Shown here piece after piece: positions 34,697-45,500 of a DNA stretch of 48,742 bases. How positions within the stretch are numbered: the stretch's first letter is position 1; each line of letters opens with the position of its first letter. This DNA is from an uncultured Clostridia bacterium (GTDB taxonomy: Bacteria > Bacillota > Clostridia > TANB77 > CAG-508): positions 1-48,742 of the forward strand of contig CALXBY010000012.1 in assembly GCA_944386675.1 (NCBI GenBank), in the 5' to 3' direction. The notes under the pieces are model-generated. The model was not told the origin of the DNA and ran no database searches. It worked only from the letters and a program-made list of their open reading frames with translations. Both the position numbers and the translations under genes were made by a program.

Positions 34697-35959
34697 ATGA
34701 GTGAATATATTAAAAGAAATATTGAAAAATCAGTAAAACAAATGGAACAAAGCTTTCCAGTTGTTATGATAACAGGACCAAGACAGGTTGGAAAAACCAC
34801 ATTATTAAATCAAATAAATAAAAATAATAAAAAGATAAACTACGTATCTTTAGACGATTTAAATGCACGAGCACTTGCTGTAGAAGACCCTGAATTATTT
34901 TTAAGAACTTATGAAATACCTTTAATTATAGACGAATTTCAATATGCACCCAATATTTTAAACTATATTAAAATAATTGTTGATAAAACAAGATTAGAAT
35001 CCTTTGATAATCCAAAAGTTAAGACAAGTGGATTATTCTATTTAACTGGTTTACAAATTTTTCAAACTATGAAAAATGTCACAGAATCATTAGCAGGAAG
35101 AGTGGGGGTTCTAGATTTAAATGGATTAAGCAATAGAGAAATTAACAGTTTGGACAGTGATATATTTATTCCAGATTTGGAACTTTTAAAGAAGAAAAAG
35201 TTAACACCAAAACTTTCTACAATAGAATTATATGAAAGAATTCTAAAAGGAAATTATCCTGAACTATATAGAAATAATAAAATAGATAATGCACAATTTT
35301 TTGAAACATATATAAGGACATATATTGAAAGAGATATTAGACAGATTATAAATGTGCAAGATGAATTAAAATTTTTAAAGTTTATTGGTAATGTGGCTGC
35401 GAGAACAGGGCAGGAATTAAATATGACAGATATTTGTAAAGAAATAGAAACCTCTAACAACACAGGGGATAATTGGCTTTCAATACTGGTAAATACAGGA
35501 TTGGTTTATTTATTGCAACCATACTCAAATAATAATATTGCAAGAATTGTAAAAAAACCTAAAATTTATTTTATGGATACAGGTTTGGCTTGCTATTTAA
35601 CCGGATATATTGATAGTATAACTTTAGAGAAAAGTGCATATAACGGCGCTATCTTTGAAACCTTTGTAATAACAGAAATTATAAAATCATTTACCAATAA
35701 TGGTATTGATCCTAGAAAACATTTATATTATTATCGTGATAATAATGGCAAAGAAATAGATTTACTAATTATAAATAATCATACAGTTTATCCTATAGAA
35801 ATAAAGAAAAGTGCAAACCCAAAATTAGATGCTATAAAAAATTTTAATGTTGTAGAAAAATTTGGGATGAATATTGGAAATGGTGGAATTATTTGTATGA
35901 AAGAAAATCTATTTCCAATTGCTAGAAATAATAATTATATTCCAATAGAATTATTATAG
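34697..35959 (+). CDS. AAA_14/DUF4143 ATPase 1, 420 aa
   Basis: A predicted ATPase with Walker A GPRQVGKT (residues 27-34), Walker B-like LIIDEFQY (about 75-82) and sensor-like YLTGLQIF. The C-terminal DUF4143 part ends in a nuclease-like strand pattern, KEIDLLIINN...YPIEIKKSA, reminiscent of PD-(D/E)xK enzymes. Proteins of this type are very common in gut bacteria and their role is not settled. Start ATG 34,697 behind GGAGGG. It is divergent from giant protein 1 and ends in a terminator at 35,963. The next gene is a distant relative. Confidence 0.92.
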   Translation: MSEYIKRNIEKSVKQMEQSFPVVMITGPRQVGKTTLLNQINKNNKKINYVSLDDLNARALAVEDPELFLRTYEIPLIIDEFQYAPNILNYIKIIVDKTRLESFDNPKVKTSGLFYLTGLQIFQTMKNVTESLAGRVGVLDLNGLSNREINSLDSDIFIPDLELLKKKKLTPKLSTIELYERILKGNYPELYRNNKIDNAQFFETYIRTYIERDIRQIINVQDELKFLKFIGNVAARTGQELNMTDICKEIETSNNTGDNWLSILVNTGLVYLLQPYSNNNIARIVKKPKIYFMDTGLACYLTGYIDSITLEKSAYNGAIFETFVITEIIKSFTNNGIDPRKHLYYYRDNNGKEIDLLIINNHTVYPIEIKKSANPKLDAIKNFNVVEKFGMNIGNGGIICMKENLFPIARNNNYIPIELL

Positions 35960-35962
35960 CTA

Positions 35963-35994
35963 ATAGGGAAAGTATAAAACTTTCTCTATTTTTC
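35963..35994 (+). terminator. Terminator of ATPase 1 gene
   Basis: ATAGGGAAAGT and ACTTTCTCTAT form an 11-bp stem with one mismatch and a 5-nt loop, followed by TTTTTC. Confidence 0.8.
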
Positions 35995-36036
35995 ATTTTA
36001 AAAGTGTGAATATATAATGCAAAAAAACTCTAAGAA

Positions 36037-36073
36037 TGTCAAGTTTTTGCACAAGTACTGCAAAAACTTGACA
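36037..36073. promoter_or_regulatory. Palindromic operator candidate of ATPase 2
   Basis: A 15-bp perfect inverted repeat, TGTCAAGTTTTTGCA (36,037-36,051) and its complement (36,059-36,073), with a 7-nt spacer. The right arm contains the TTGACA of the promoter, so a bound repressor would block it. Confidence 0.7.
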
Positions 36074-36096
36074 AAAGCAATTATTTTAGATAAAAT
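36068..36096 (+). promoter_or_regulatory. Promoter of ATPase 2
   Basis: TTGACA (36,068-36,073), 17-nt spacer, TAAAAT (36,091-36,096). It overlaps the palindrome; the start codon follows about 17 nt later, so the leader is very short. Confidence 0.8.
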
Positions 36097-36113
36097 AATT
36101 ATAGGTGATGAAA

Positions 36114-37307
36114 ATGATAAAAAGAGAAGAATATATAAATCAATTAATACGTTTTAAAGATAAAGAATTAATAAAAGTAATTACAGGAATAAGGAGATGT
36201 GGGAAGTCTACATTATTTGATTTATATATAGACTATTTATTAAGTATTGGCATAGAAGAAAATCAAATTATAAGAATAAATTTAGAAGACCCAGTTTATT
36301 ATTATATTGATGACTATTTAAAATTATATAATTATGTAAAAGAAAAACTGTTACCTAATAAGCAAAATTATGTTTTTTTAGATGAAGTACAAAATGTTTC
36401 AATGTTTCAAAAAGCTGTTGATGGTTTATTTATTCAAAAAAACGTTGATTTGTATATAACGGGTTCTAATGCTTATCTTTTATCTGGTGAACTTGCAACA
36501 TTGTTATCTGGAAGATATATAGAAATAAAAATGTTGCCATTATCTTTTAAAGAATTTGTTAATGCTAATTCTGAGAATCAGAATATTGATAGATTATACA
36601 AAAAATATATATCTTTTGGGTCATTTCCATATATAATCAATTTTGACAATATAGATGATGCAGATAAGTATATAAAAAGTATATATGATTCTATTATATT
36701 AAAAGATATAGTAGCAAGAAAAAAATTTCCTGATTTTCAAATGTTACAAAGTGTAGTAAATTTCATGTTAGATAATATTGGAAATTTATGTTCTACTAAT
36801 AAAATTGCATCAACAATGACATCTTATGGAAGAGCTATAAATGTTCATACAGTTGAAAATTATTTGTCTTCTCTGCTAGAAGCATTTGTTTTCTATAAAG
36901 CTTCTAGATATGACATAAAGGGAAAGCAATACTTAAAAACAGGTGACAAATATTATGTTGTTGATCCAGGGATTCGCTATTTTATGCTAGGAAGAAAAGA
37001 AGGAAATACTGGTCATATTCTTGAAAATATTGTATATTTAGAATTGTTACGAAGAGGATATGAAGTTTATATTGGTAAGATGGATGACTATGAAATAGAT
37101 TTTGTTGCTATAAATAGCAAAGGGATTGAATATTATCAAGTTTCTGAAACAGTTAGAGATGAAAAAACACTCGAAAGAGAATTAAAACCATTAGATAGTA
37201 TAAGGGACCATAATCCTAAGTATCTGCTTACAATGGATATAGACCCTGAAACTTCATATAATGGAATACGAAAAATAAATGTTCTAGATTGGTTGTTGGA
37301 TAAATAA
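36114..37307 (+). CDS. AAA_14/DUF4143 ATPase 2, 397 aa
   Basis: The same architecture as its upstream neighbour, at low similarity: Walker A GIRRCGKS (about residues 25-32), Walker B-like YVFLDEVQNV, the sensor LYITGSNAYLLSGELAT and SGRYIEIKMLPLSFKEF, and a C-terminal DUF4143 part with YEIDFVAINSKGIEYYQVSE. The start was set at ATG 36,114, because AGGTGA precedes it; two in-frame codons (36,105 and 36,108) overlap the ribosome site. Own promoter with palindrome. Function unknown. Confidence 0.92.
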   Translation: MIKREEYINQLIRFKDKELIKVITGIRRCGKSTLFDLYIDYLLSIGIEENQIIRINLEDPVYYYIDDYLKLYNYVKEKLLPNKQNYVFLDEVQNVSMFQKAVDGLFIQKNVDLYITGSNAYLLSGELATLLSGRYIEIKMLPLSFKEFVNANSENQNIDRLYKKYISFGSFPYIINFDNIDDADKYIKSIYDSIILKDIVARKKFPDFQMLQSVVNFMLDNIGNLCSTNKIASTMTSYGRAINVHTVENYLSSLLEAFVFYKASRYDIKGKQYLKTGDKYYVVDPGIRYFMLGRKEGNTGHILENIVYLELLRRGYEVYIGKMDDYEIDFVAINSKGIEYYQVSETVRDEKTLERELKPLDSIRDHNPKYLLTMDIDPETSYNGIRKINVLDWLLDK

Positions 37308-37310
37308 TCA

Positions 37311-37339
37311 TTGATTTTTTCTATTATTAAGTATATAAT
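37311..37339 (+). promoter_or_regulatory. Promoter of the 251-aa anchored protein gene
   Basis: TTGATT (37,311-37,316), 17-nt spacer, TATAAT (37,334-37,339). Confidence 0.7.
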
Positions 37340-37391
37340 TTAGTAAATTCACAAAAGAATATAAATATAAATAGAAAAGGAAGGTATGTAT

Positions 37392-38147
37392 ATGAAAAAA
37401 CCAAAGATTAATTTCAAAGAAGTAAAGCATCCACAGATGTTGCTTATTATCGTTTTAGCAATTTTGCTAATTATTTTAATTATATTAAATATATTCAATA
37501 TGGTAGATAAGCAATATACGCTTACACTACAAAAAAACTATATTCAAAACGAATTCTTAGATTATAGCTTAATTGATATTTTGCAAGAAGATGATGTTAA
37601 TAATGCAAAAGCATCTTTTGCTTATAAATATGCGCAAAATGATTTAAATTCATCTGCCATAACAGAAGATGTATATAAATATTATTATAAATTATTATTT
37701 AACGAAGAACCAGATTCTACATCTATTGTTAATGTACAATCATCTATACAGATGGATAATATACAAGCTACAGAAGTTAATGATGAAACTGATACAACAA
37801 ATGGAAATGGGGAGGAGATAGTTACTCCAGGGCAAACTATGGAATCACCTTCAGCAGAATCAGTTTCATATGAATATAGATGTTTCTTAACAGATTTAAA
37901 AGAAGATTCTCATAATCAATATGTAGCTGTTGCAGATATTGTAACACCAAAAAATGACCCTATGGTAACAACTCCATTTTCAGATATGGCAACAGGAGTA
38001 TATAGTACAGATGATTATGTATTAGCAACTGCAACTGCTGAAAACTATACAGAATACACAGATGTAGTAGGAAAAGTTACACTTAATTTAGAAAAGGTAG
38101 AAGATAGATTTGTTATAACTAGCTGGGATATAACTTTAGATGATTAA
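37392..38147 (+). CDS. Membrane-anchored extracytoplasmic protein of unknown function, 251 aa
   Basis: Basic N-terminus, one membrane helix (about residues 18-39, LLIIVLAILLIILIILNIF), then an outer domain with a Thr/Gln/Ser-rich linker in the middle (about 115-160) and a beta-rich C-terminus (VGKVTLNLEKVEDRFVITSW). I do not recognise a family. The plan is like the 217-aa protein at 20,264. Start ATG 37,392 was preferred to 37,386 because AAGGAAGG would otherwise abut the codon. Single gene; no clear terminator before the next promoter. Confidence 0.75.
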   Translation: MKKPKINFKEVKHPQMLLIIVLAILLIILIILNIFNMVDKQYTLTLQKNYIQNEFLDYSLIDILQEDDVNNAKASFAYKYAQNDLNSSAITEDVYKYYYKLLFNEEPDSTSIVNVQSSIQMDNIQATEVNDETDTTNGNGEEIVTPGQTMESPSAESVSYEYRCFLTDLKEDSHNQYVAVADIVTPKNDPMVTTPFSDMATGVYSTDDYVLATATAENYTEYTDVVGKVTLNLEKVEDRFVITSWDITLDD

Positions 38148-38163
38148 AAATAAGGAAAACATG

Positions 38164-38191
38164 TTGACAGAAAAATTTAATATGGTAAAAT
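38164..38191 (+). promoter_or_regulatory. Upstream promoter of the small-ORF/GNAT operon
   Basis: TTGACA (38,164-38,169), 16-nt spacer, TAAAAT (38,186-38,191). Confidence 0.65.
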
Positions 38192-38226
38192 ATGTACACT
38201 AATGAATATAATTATAGAGAATAAAA

Positions 38227-38255
38227 TTGAAATTAACATAAAATTGTGATATAAT
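38227..38255 (+). promoter_or_regulatory. Proximal promoter of the small-ORF/GNAT operon
   Basis: TTGAAA (38,227-38,232), 17-nt spacer, TATAAT (38,250-38,255), about 43 bp before the small ORF. Confidence 0.82.
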
Positions 38256-38297
38256 TATTGTAAATATCGCATATAATAATAGTAGGAGATGATAGAG

Positions 38298-38468
38298 ATG
38301 GCAACAAAAAGTTTTTTAAAAAACATAGTCATTAAAGACAAAAAATCAGCAACCAAATTTATCGATGCTTTAGAAAAGGCAGAAAATAAGAAAGTAAAAA
38401 AAGTAAAGATAAACAAATTGTCTGAAAATGTTACAGATGGTGAACAGATAAGGAAAATATTCAAATAG
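38298..38468 (+). CDS. Small protein upstream of GNAT enzyme, putative antitoxin, 56 aa
   Basis: From ATG 38,298 the product reads MATKSFLKNIVIKDKKSATK, then FIDALEKAENKKVKKVKINK, ending in EQIRKIFK. It is basic and helical. The stop TAG is followed after 4 nt by the ATG of an acetyltransferase gene, so both are translated from one transcript. The pattern (short partner first, enzyme second, two promoters) is that of a type II toxin-antitoxin module, but I cannot name the family. AGGAG lies 11 nt upstream and a weaker GAG closer. Confidence 0.75.
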   Translation: MATKSFLKNIVIKDKKSATKFIDALEKAENKKVKKVKINKLSENVTDGEQIRKIFK

Positions 38469-38472
38469 AAAA

Positions 38473-39090
38473 ATGGGATATAAAATTATAAATTTAAGAG
38501 ATATTTACAATACTTTAGGAGAAAATAAAACAAAAGATATATTAAAAAATTTTGTATGTGAATTAAATCACGATGTAGAATATTTTTTAAAAGAAAAAGC
38601 AATAGAATTTTCTAAGCAAGACATTTCTAGAACTTATATTGTTATGAGCCAATATAAAGGAGAAAATGTAATTGTAGGATATTTTGCAATAACTAACAAA
38701 GTTACAAATATAAAACGAGTAGCTTTAAGTCAAACCAAAAGAAAAAGATTGTTAAAGTTTGCAATTTATGATAAAGATAGTAAATGCTACAGTATAGCCC
38801 TACCATTAATAGGACAGTTAGGAAAAAATTACTATAATAATTATAATAATCTTATTTCAGGAGATGTTTTGTTAAAATTAGCTTGTGATAAAATAAAAGA
38901 AACTCAAGATTTAATAGGAGGACGATTTGTTTTTTTAGAATGTGAAGATAAGCCCAAGTTAAAAGAATTTTATGAAAATAATGGATTTGTATGTTTTGGA
39001 AAACGTAACCTTGAAAAAGACGAAAGGGATAAAAATAGTGGTGACTATTTGTTACAAATGTTAAGAGATTTAAGTAAAGAAGAGAACTAG
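38473..39090 (+). CDS. GNAT-family N-acetyltransferase, 205 aa
   Basis: Carries the GNAT core: beta strand IVGYFAITNK, the acetyl-CoA loop region LIGQLGKNYYNNY, and the C-terminal motif FLECEDKPKLKEFYENNGFVCFGKR. In toxin members of this superfamily an acetyl group is moved to charged tRNA; no substrate can be read from the sequence here. It starts 4 nt after the stop of the 56-aa ORF and ends at a hairpin that overlaps its stop. Other possibility: an ordinary small-molecule acetyltransferase. Confidence 0.85.
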   Translation: MGYKIINLRDIYNTLGENKTKDILKNFVCELNHDVEYFLKEKAIEFSKQDISRTYIVMSQYKGENVIVGYFAITNKVTNIKRVALSQTKRKRLLKFAIYDKDSKCYSIALPLIGQLGKNYYNNYNNLISGDVLLKLACDKIKETQDLIGGRFVFLECEDKPKLKEFYENNGFVCFGKRNLEKDERDKNSGDYLLQMLRDLSKEEN

Positions 39091-39109
39091 CAATAGTTCT
39101 CTTTTGTTT
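39081..39109 (+). terminator. Terminator of the GNAT operon
   Basis: AGAGAACTA and TAGTTCTCT form a 9-bp stem with a GCAA loop, followed by TTTGTTTTG. It lies between convergent genes. Confidence 0.88.
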
Positions 39110-39114
39110 TGATA

Positions 39115-39561
39115 TTAATCCTTTTTTACAATATGCACACTTGTAACACCAGTTAAGTCTATATTTGTTACCGTATTTACTTCATAATTGCTATTTGCGC
39201 CAATTTCAGGAATATATCCATTAATAATACCTTTAGTTGCATAATTTTCATCTTTTAGCTCAATTTGAATATCTCCTAAAAATTGTTCACTATTGGCTGT
39301 ATTTTGTAGCAATATATAAAGTGTACTTGTTTGTCCATTTTCTTTGCTAGATACATTTATGATTTCTATATTTTGAATATCTGTTGTTGCTTCAATATTA
39401 CTTTTTTCTCTTGTAACAATTTGGACTTTATCTGGCTTGTGTAAGAAATAGATAGATGCTACAACAACTGCTAACAGTATAAGAAAAGAAAGGATAGTTA
39501 TCCATTTCTTTTTCATAATTATATTTTTTAAATTTATGATTTTCTTTTGTTCTTTGCTCAT
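39115..39561 (-). CDS. Membrane-anchored FxLYD-like partner of giant protein 2, 148 aa
   Basis: An N-terminal cytoplasmic part, a membrane helix at about residues 19-40 (WITILSFLILLAVVVASIYF), then a beta-sandwich-like outer domain: IEIINVSSKENGQTSTLYIL, LQNTANSEQFLGDIQIELKD, INGYIPEIGANSNYEVNTVT. It starts at ATG 39,561 (AGGAG 8 nt upstream), 28 nt after the stop of giant protein 2, so the two are co-transcribed. It has the same plan as the 182-aa protein at 22,948. A role as a stabiliser or presenter of the giant protein is an inference from position. Confidence 0.78.
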   Translation of the reverse strand: MSKEQKKIINLKNIIMKKKWITILSFLILLAVVVASIYFLHKPDKVQIVTREKSNIEATTDIQNIEIINVSSKENGQTSTLYILLQNTANSEQFLGDIQIELKDENYATKGIINGYIPEIGANSNYEVNTVTNIDLTGVTSVHIVKKD

Positions 39562-39589
39562 AATATTGACTCCTAATTATTATATTTTC

Positions 39590-42500
39590 TTATACTGCAA
39601 CATCTATTGTTGTTACATTATTGTTTTTGTCTATTGCTTTAAATGTATATACACCTGAAGATGTGGCAATATATTCACTTACAATTTCTGTATCAGTTCC
39701 TGTTATTTCTGAATCATCTGGATTAATAATCATACTTAAGTTCGTATCTGTTGCTGTTACTGTTATTTTTGTTCCACCTGATACATTTTCTGTTATATAA
39801 GTAACCTCTGGTGCGATACCTACTAAAGATAATGTTTTTAGATTATCTTCTGTTGTTTCTACAAGATTATAATCTTCTGGTATTGTTTTTATATCATTAC
39901 CACTAATAGGTGTGATACCTGTAATTGTACCATCATAGAATTCTATTGTTTCATTATTGGTAATTGCTATATCTGTTCCTGTAATATGTGGTGACCTTGA
40001 AGTTACACTTCCATCATTATCACCAATAATTAATGTACCATTATTTTCAATAACATTTCCACTTGTATTTGATAAATTTCCTGAAGATACAGTATTTGTA
40101 TCTTTTATTGTTAAAGTTCCATTATTTACAATCATGCTATCTGAACCGTCATAAAGTATATCAAATCCATTGATACTTAAGGTAATATTTTTTCCACTTG
40201 GTATTGTAATTGGTTCTGTTAATCTACATGCATTTGTTAAACTGATTGTATAATTTTCTGTTCCTGTACATGCATCTAGTGCATCTTGTAATGTTGCATA
40301 ATTTATTGAATTCAATACACATACAGTATTGTCCGTTGAAGATAATACAAGTATATCTGTTGTCATTTCATCAGTTGATGTTTTCTTTATTTCATAACCT
40401 GGCGCTACTTCTGTTACATTACCAGTTATTGTTGCTGTGCCAGCAGTTATTTTTCCGTCATAGAAGTTAAATGTGCCAGAAGCATTATATATTCCATATG
40501 ATTTAGTACCTTTACTTGTCTCTATTTTTGGATAATTTACATTTACAATTCCATCATTATTTCCTAGCGTACATGTTGCATTTGAAGAATAATTATATAT
40601 GCCATGTACACTATAATTTCTACCACCACTCGCTGTTATGATACCATTTCTTATTATTGCATTTCCTCCATAGTAATTATAAATTCCATTTGTAGTTGCA
40701 CTGTCACTTGTTGAAGAAGTGGCTTTTATTGTAATGTCATTTATTGTAAGATTTCCTCCATTATATATACCATTTGAAGTACCAGATGAGTATATATATG
40801 TATAAATAAATCCGTTATTTACAATACAATTACCTTCATTATATATTCCATATGCATTAGATGTAAAAGTTCTTGTATAAATACTTGCATTTATCTTTGC
40901 ACTATTTATGATAATATTCCCATTGCTTATATTGTATATACCATATGTACTTCCACTTGCTTCTAAACTTTTTGTTGCCTTTGTTAAAGCTAAAATTTTT
41001 CCATCATTTATAAGTATTTCTCTAGTACTATTATTATATATTGCATAAGCATATCCGTAATTATTAGCATATGATGAATTTATAGTTCCATTATTCATTA
41101 TTATAGTTCCGTTTAGATTATTATAAATACTATATATTGTACCACCATAAGTATTTCCCACCGAATTGATAAATCCATCGTTTAATACTAATTCACCTTC
41201 ATTGTATATTGTACTTTTAATAATTTTATTGTCTTTTGAGTCTTTAAAAATATTCATAGTGATGTTATCAGATATTTTTAATATACCATAGTTAGATATA
41301 CAACTACTATTTATATTTGAAATTTCTGAAGAAGTTGATATTTGTAAATCTTTAATTTTTAATTGATCTGAGCCTGTATCGGATGCGGTAGTTTTTCTAT
41401 ATCCTAAATGTAGAAAATAAATTTTTCCACCTTCTAATTTTGTACTAAACATTCCTTGGTTAGTTCCAGAAATTTTCATAAACTGACCATTTTCATCAGA
41501 ATATGATGGTACATTTTCTGATTCGGTAATAGTAGCATAACCATATTCTGCATATGAGCTATTTCCACTATATGAAGATATTTCGGCTTCTAGTGTTAAT
41601 TCATATGAACCTACATAATTCGTTAAATCTATTTTAATATAACTATTAGCAATACTAGAATCAATTCCCTGGTTATTTGATACGAGTGTGCCGTCTTCCT
41701 TTTCTTCAAAGAAATATTCCCCATTGGCTATTACATCTGATAAAGATATGTTAGGCGATGGATTGCTATCAATTATTTCAAGTGTTCCATTGTTGATTAT
41801 TGTATTATCTTTTCCAGAAATTATTTTATGTCTATTCATGTTAAGTAAAATATTTTTATTTTCTTGAATAGTAGGAACACTCTCTTCTGTAATAAGAATA
41901 TTTCTTAGTAGAGTGATTGTAGTTGGTTCTTTTTTATCTTCTTCAATTGCATCGAATGCATCTTGGAGAGTCATATATGTATTTTCATTTATTTGAGCTA
42001 CAGGAGATATGCTATCTAAAGTTGCTGTTTCAATATCATTAGAACTTTCTAATTTTATAGATGTATTATTAGGAATACTAGTTATTAATCCATTTGTTGC
42101 AAAATTTCCAGATAATTTTCCATCATAGAAATTAAATATACCATCTTGGTTATAAACACCATAACAAAATTCTGATACATTTGAAGTTGCAAGAATAGAT
42201 ATATTTTTGTTATCTAATATGTCATTATTAATACCAATTGTTAATATGCCAGTTGCAGTATTATAAATTCCATATGAATTTGCACACTCATATGATGATA
42301 ACATATTTGTTTCTATTTTTCCTTTATTGATATTTAATTTTCCATTATTATATATTCCGGTTGCATTTGAGCAAATAGTACTTGAAAGAATTTTACCATC
42401 ATTTATATTTATGATTCCATTTTCATTACTATTATATATGCCATATGGAGACACATTAGAAGCATTACTAGTATAATTAACGATACCTGATATAGTTCCT

Positions 42501-45500
42501 CCATTTATATTAATTATACCTATACTATTATTTAATATTCCTGCGGCAAAAATTTTTGTTGTTTGAGCGCTTACAGTTCCACCATTTATATTTATTGTTG
42601 CATCATTGATGTTATTTATTCCAGAACACTCCCATGCTGAACTAGATAAATATATATTACCATTATAAATATTCATAGCTGTGGAACTTTCATTATATAT
42701 AACACAGGCATCGGCAGAAGAAGATGTGGAAATTATATCTCCGCCAGTTATTTCTAACTTTCCACCATTAAATATAGTTCCTTTATTACCATTTGAGGAA
42801 TTTAAATTAACATTATCATTTATTATTAATTGCCCCCAATTCGTAACACTACTTCCTTTTTGAGAAGTTATTCTACCTAGACTTTCAATATTTATACTAT
42901 TAATTGTTAACTGGTCATTTTCTGTTTCTCCAGAATTATATTTCCTATATCCCAAGTGTAAATAATAAACTTTTCCACCTTTTATTTCAGTAGTATAATC
43001 TTTAGCTTCTATTTTGCCGGATATTTTCATAAATTGTCCTTCAGTTGAACTATATTCAGGTGCAGATGTTGTTTCTGTAATTGTTGCATATCCATAATCT
43101 AGATTCCCACTAATTATTTCAGCATTTAATGTTACTTTATAAGTTCCATGAAAATCAGATAAATCAATTTTTAAATAACTATTGGCAACACTTGGATGAG
43201 TATCTGTATTATTGGCTATTAGCTTTCCTGTTCCATCATTTATAAAATAATATGTTCCATTATTTTGTAAATTATCTAAAGAAATGGTTGGAATAATATT
43301 ATTATTTTCAATAGTTAAAGTACCATTATTTATTAATCCACTTTCACTGGCAGATGTAATTTCATAACCATTTAAATCAAAAATTATGTTTTTATTGCTA
43401 TTTATAATTGGTGTTTTTTCTTCGTTTAGTATAGTAGTATCTCTTAATAATTTTATAACTGTTTGTTCTTCTTTATTATCTTCTACTGCGTCAAAAGCTT
43501 CTTGTAATGTTTGATATGTAGTATTTGCTATTTGTGCTACTGGAGAATTATCTAAGGTTGATGTTTCAAAGTCTCCGTTTGTAGATTTTATGATATCACA
43601 ACCTGGAGCAATTTCTCCAATAGTTGCATTTATAGAAGTTTTTCCAGTTATTTTTCCGTCATAGAAATTTAATTTTCCAGGAGAAAGAACTGATATGGCA
43701 GTAGTTTTTGCGGCAGAATAATTACTCAATGCTTCTATTATTGGATCTTCTTGACTAACAGTTTCATCATTTATCCCAATTGTTACATTACCATTTCTAG
43801 AATAAATTCCTGTTGAAGATGAAGAAGATGAAGCAGTGGTTGAAGTAATTTTTCCTTTTTGGATGTTAATAATTCCATCTGCATTATTAAAAATTGCACT
43901 AGGACTAGAACCAGTAGTTATAATTTCTCCACCAGTCATATTTATATTTCCATTTGTAGAATTATAGACTCCATAGGTGGTAGAGCTACCACAAAAAGAT
44001 TTTATTAATGCCTTTGATATATTAATATCTCCTTCTCCTTTATTATATATTCCATATGAAATTCCATAGCTGTTACTAATAACATTAATCAAACCATTAT
44101 TAATGTTAATAATACCATTGTCATTATTATAAATTCCACATTTAGAATTATCTCGTGAATTGTAAACATATAAGTTCATATTATTTATATTAATGATTCC
44201 ATGATTTGCATTATTTATTCCTGAAGATGAACTTTCAATATATGCTGTGTTGATATCAACTATTCCATTTTCATTATTATTTAAAGCATATCCATAAGAA
44301 ACTGAAATAGTTATGTCGTTAAGTTCTAAATAGGCTTTATTTTCTATTCCTGTATTTTCTCGTATACCTAAAATTGTGATTTTATTAGAAATTTTTAGAT
44401 TACCATAATTAGTTATAGCATTTTGATTATATGAATATATTTCTGCAAATGGTTCTAAAGATATAGCATTAATTTTTAGCCTATCTTCTCCTTCTTCTCT
44501 AGAAGAGTATTTTCTATATCCTAAATGTAGATAATATACTTTTCCCCCTGTTAAAATAGTTGAATAATCTTTTGCATTGGTGACATTTGATGATGTCCCG
44601 GAAATATACATAAATCTTCCTTCGCTATTATTATATGAAGGTGCTGTTTCACTTTCTGTAATTGTTGCATATCCATAACTTAATTGGTAGCTTGATATTT
44701 GACAATTTACTTTTACTTTGTATTTTCCAACATAGTTTGTTAAATCTATTTTTACGTAACTATGTGCTGTAGTACCAGATTTTCCTGCATTATTAGATAT
44801 ATAACTTCCTGTTCCATCATCCTCGAAATAATATGTTCCATTTGCTACCAAATCTTTAATAGATATATTAGGAAATGAAACTTTGTTCCCAATTTCTAAG
44901 GTTCCCTTATTATCTATTCCAGAAGGATTATTGGCAGTAATTGTATGACCATTTAAATCTAAATAAATATTCTTATTTTCATTTACTATTGGTCTATTCT
45001 CTTCATTTAAAATGATAATATCTCTTAGTAGTTTTACTGTTGTTGCATTTTCTTGATTATCTCTTACTGCATCAAAAGCATCTTGTAAAGTATTATATGT
45101 AACTCCATTTATTTCTGCAACTGGACCGGCATAGTTAGTTAAAAATCCAGTTATAGAGTCAGTTTCGGATAAAAATTTGATTTCGGTATCTGACGGTATT
45201 TGCGTAATGTTCCCTTCCGAAAACTCATTTCCTGTTATCGTACCATCGTAAAAATTTAAAATACCTTCCTTATTATATATACCGTAACCTGAGGAATATT
45301 GATGATTATAATTTAGCACTCCTGTTATTGAAGGATTAGATGGACTGACTATACCATCATCTTCTCCTATATTTATTGTACCCGTGGAATTGTTATATAA
45401 TCCATAAGCTATTGCATAAGCGTTTGCTTTCGAAGTAATTGTTCCTGATTTTATATTTATCACGCCAGTAGAATAATTATATATTCCATGACATTCCTCC

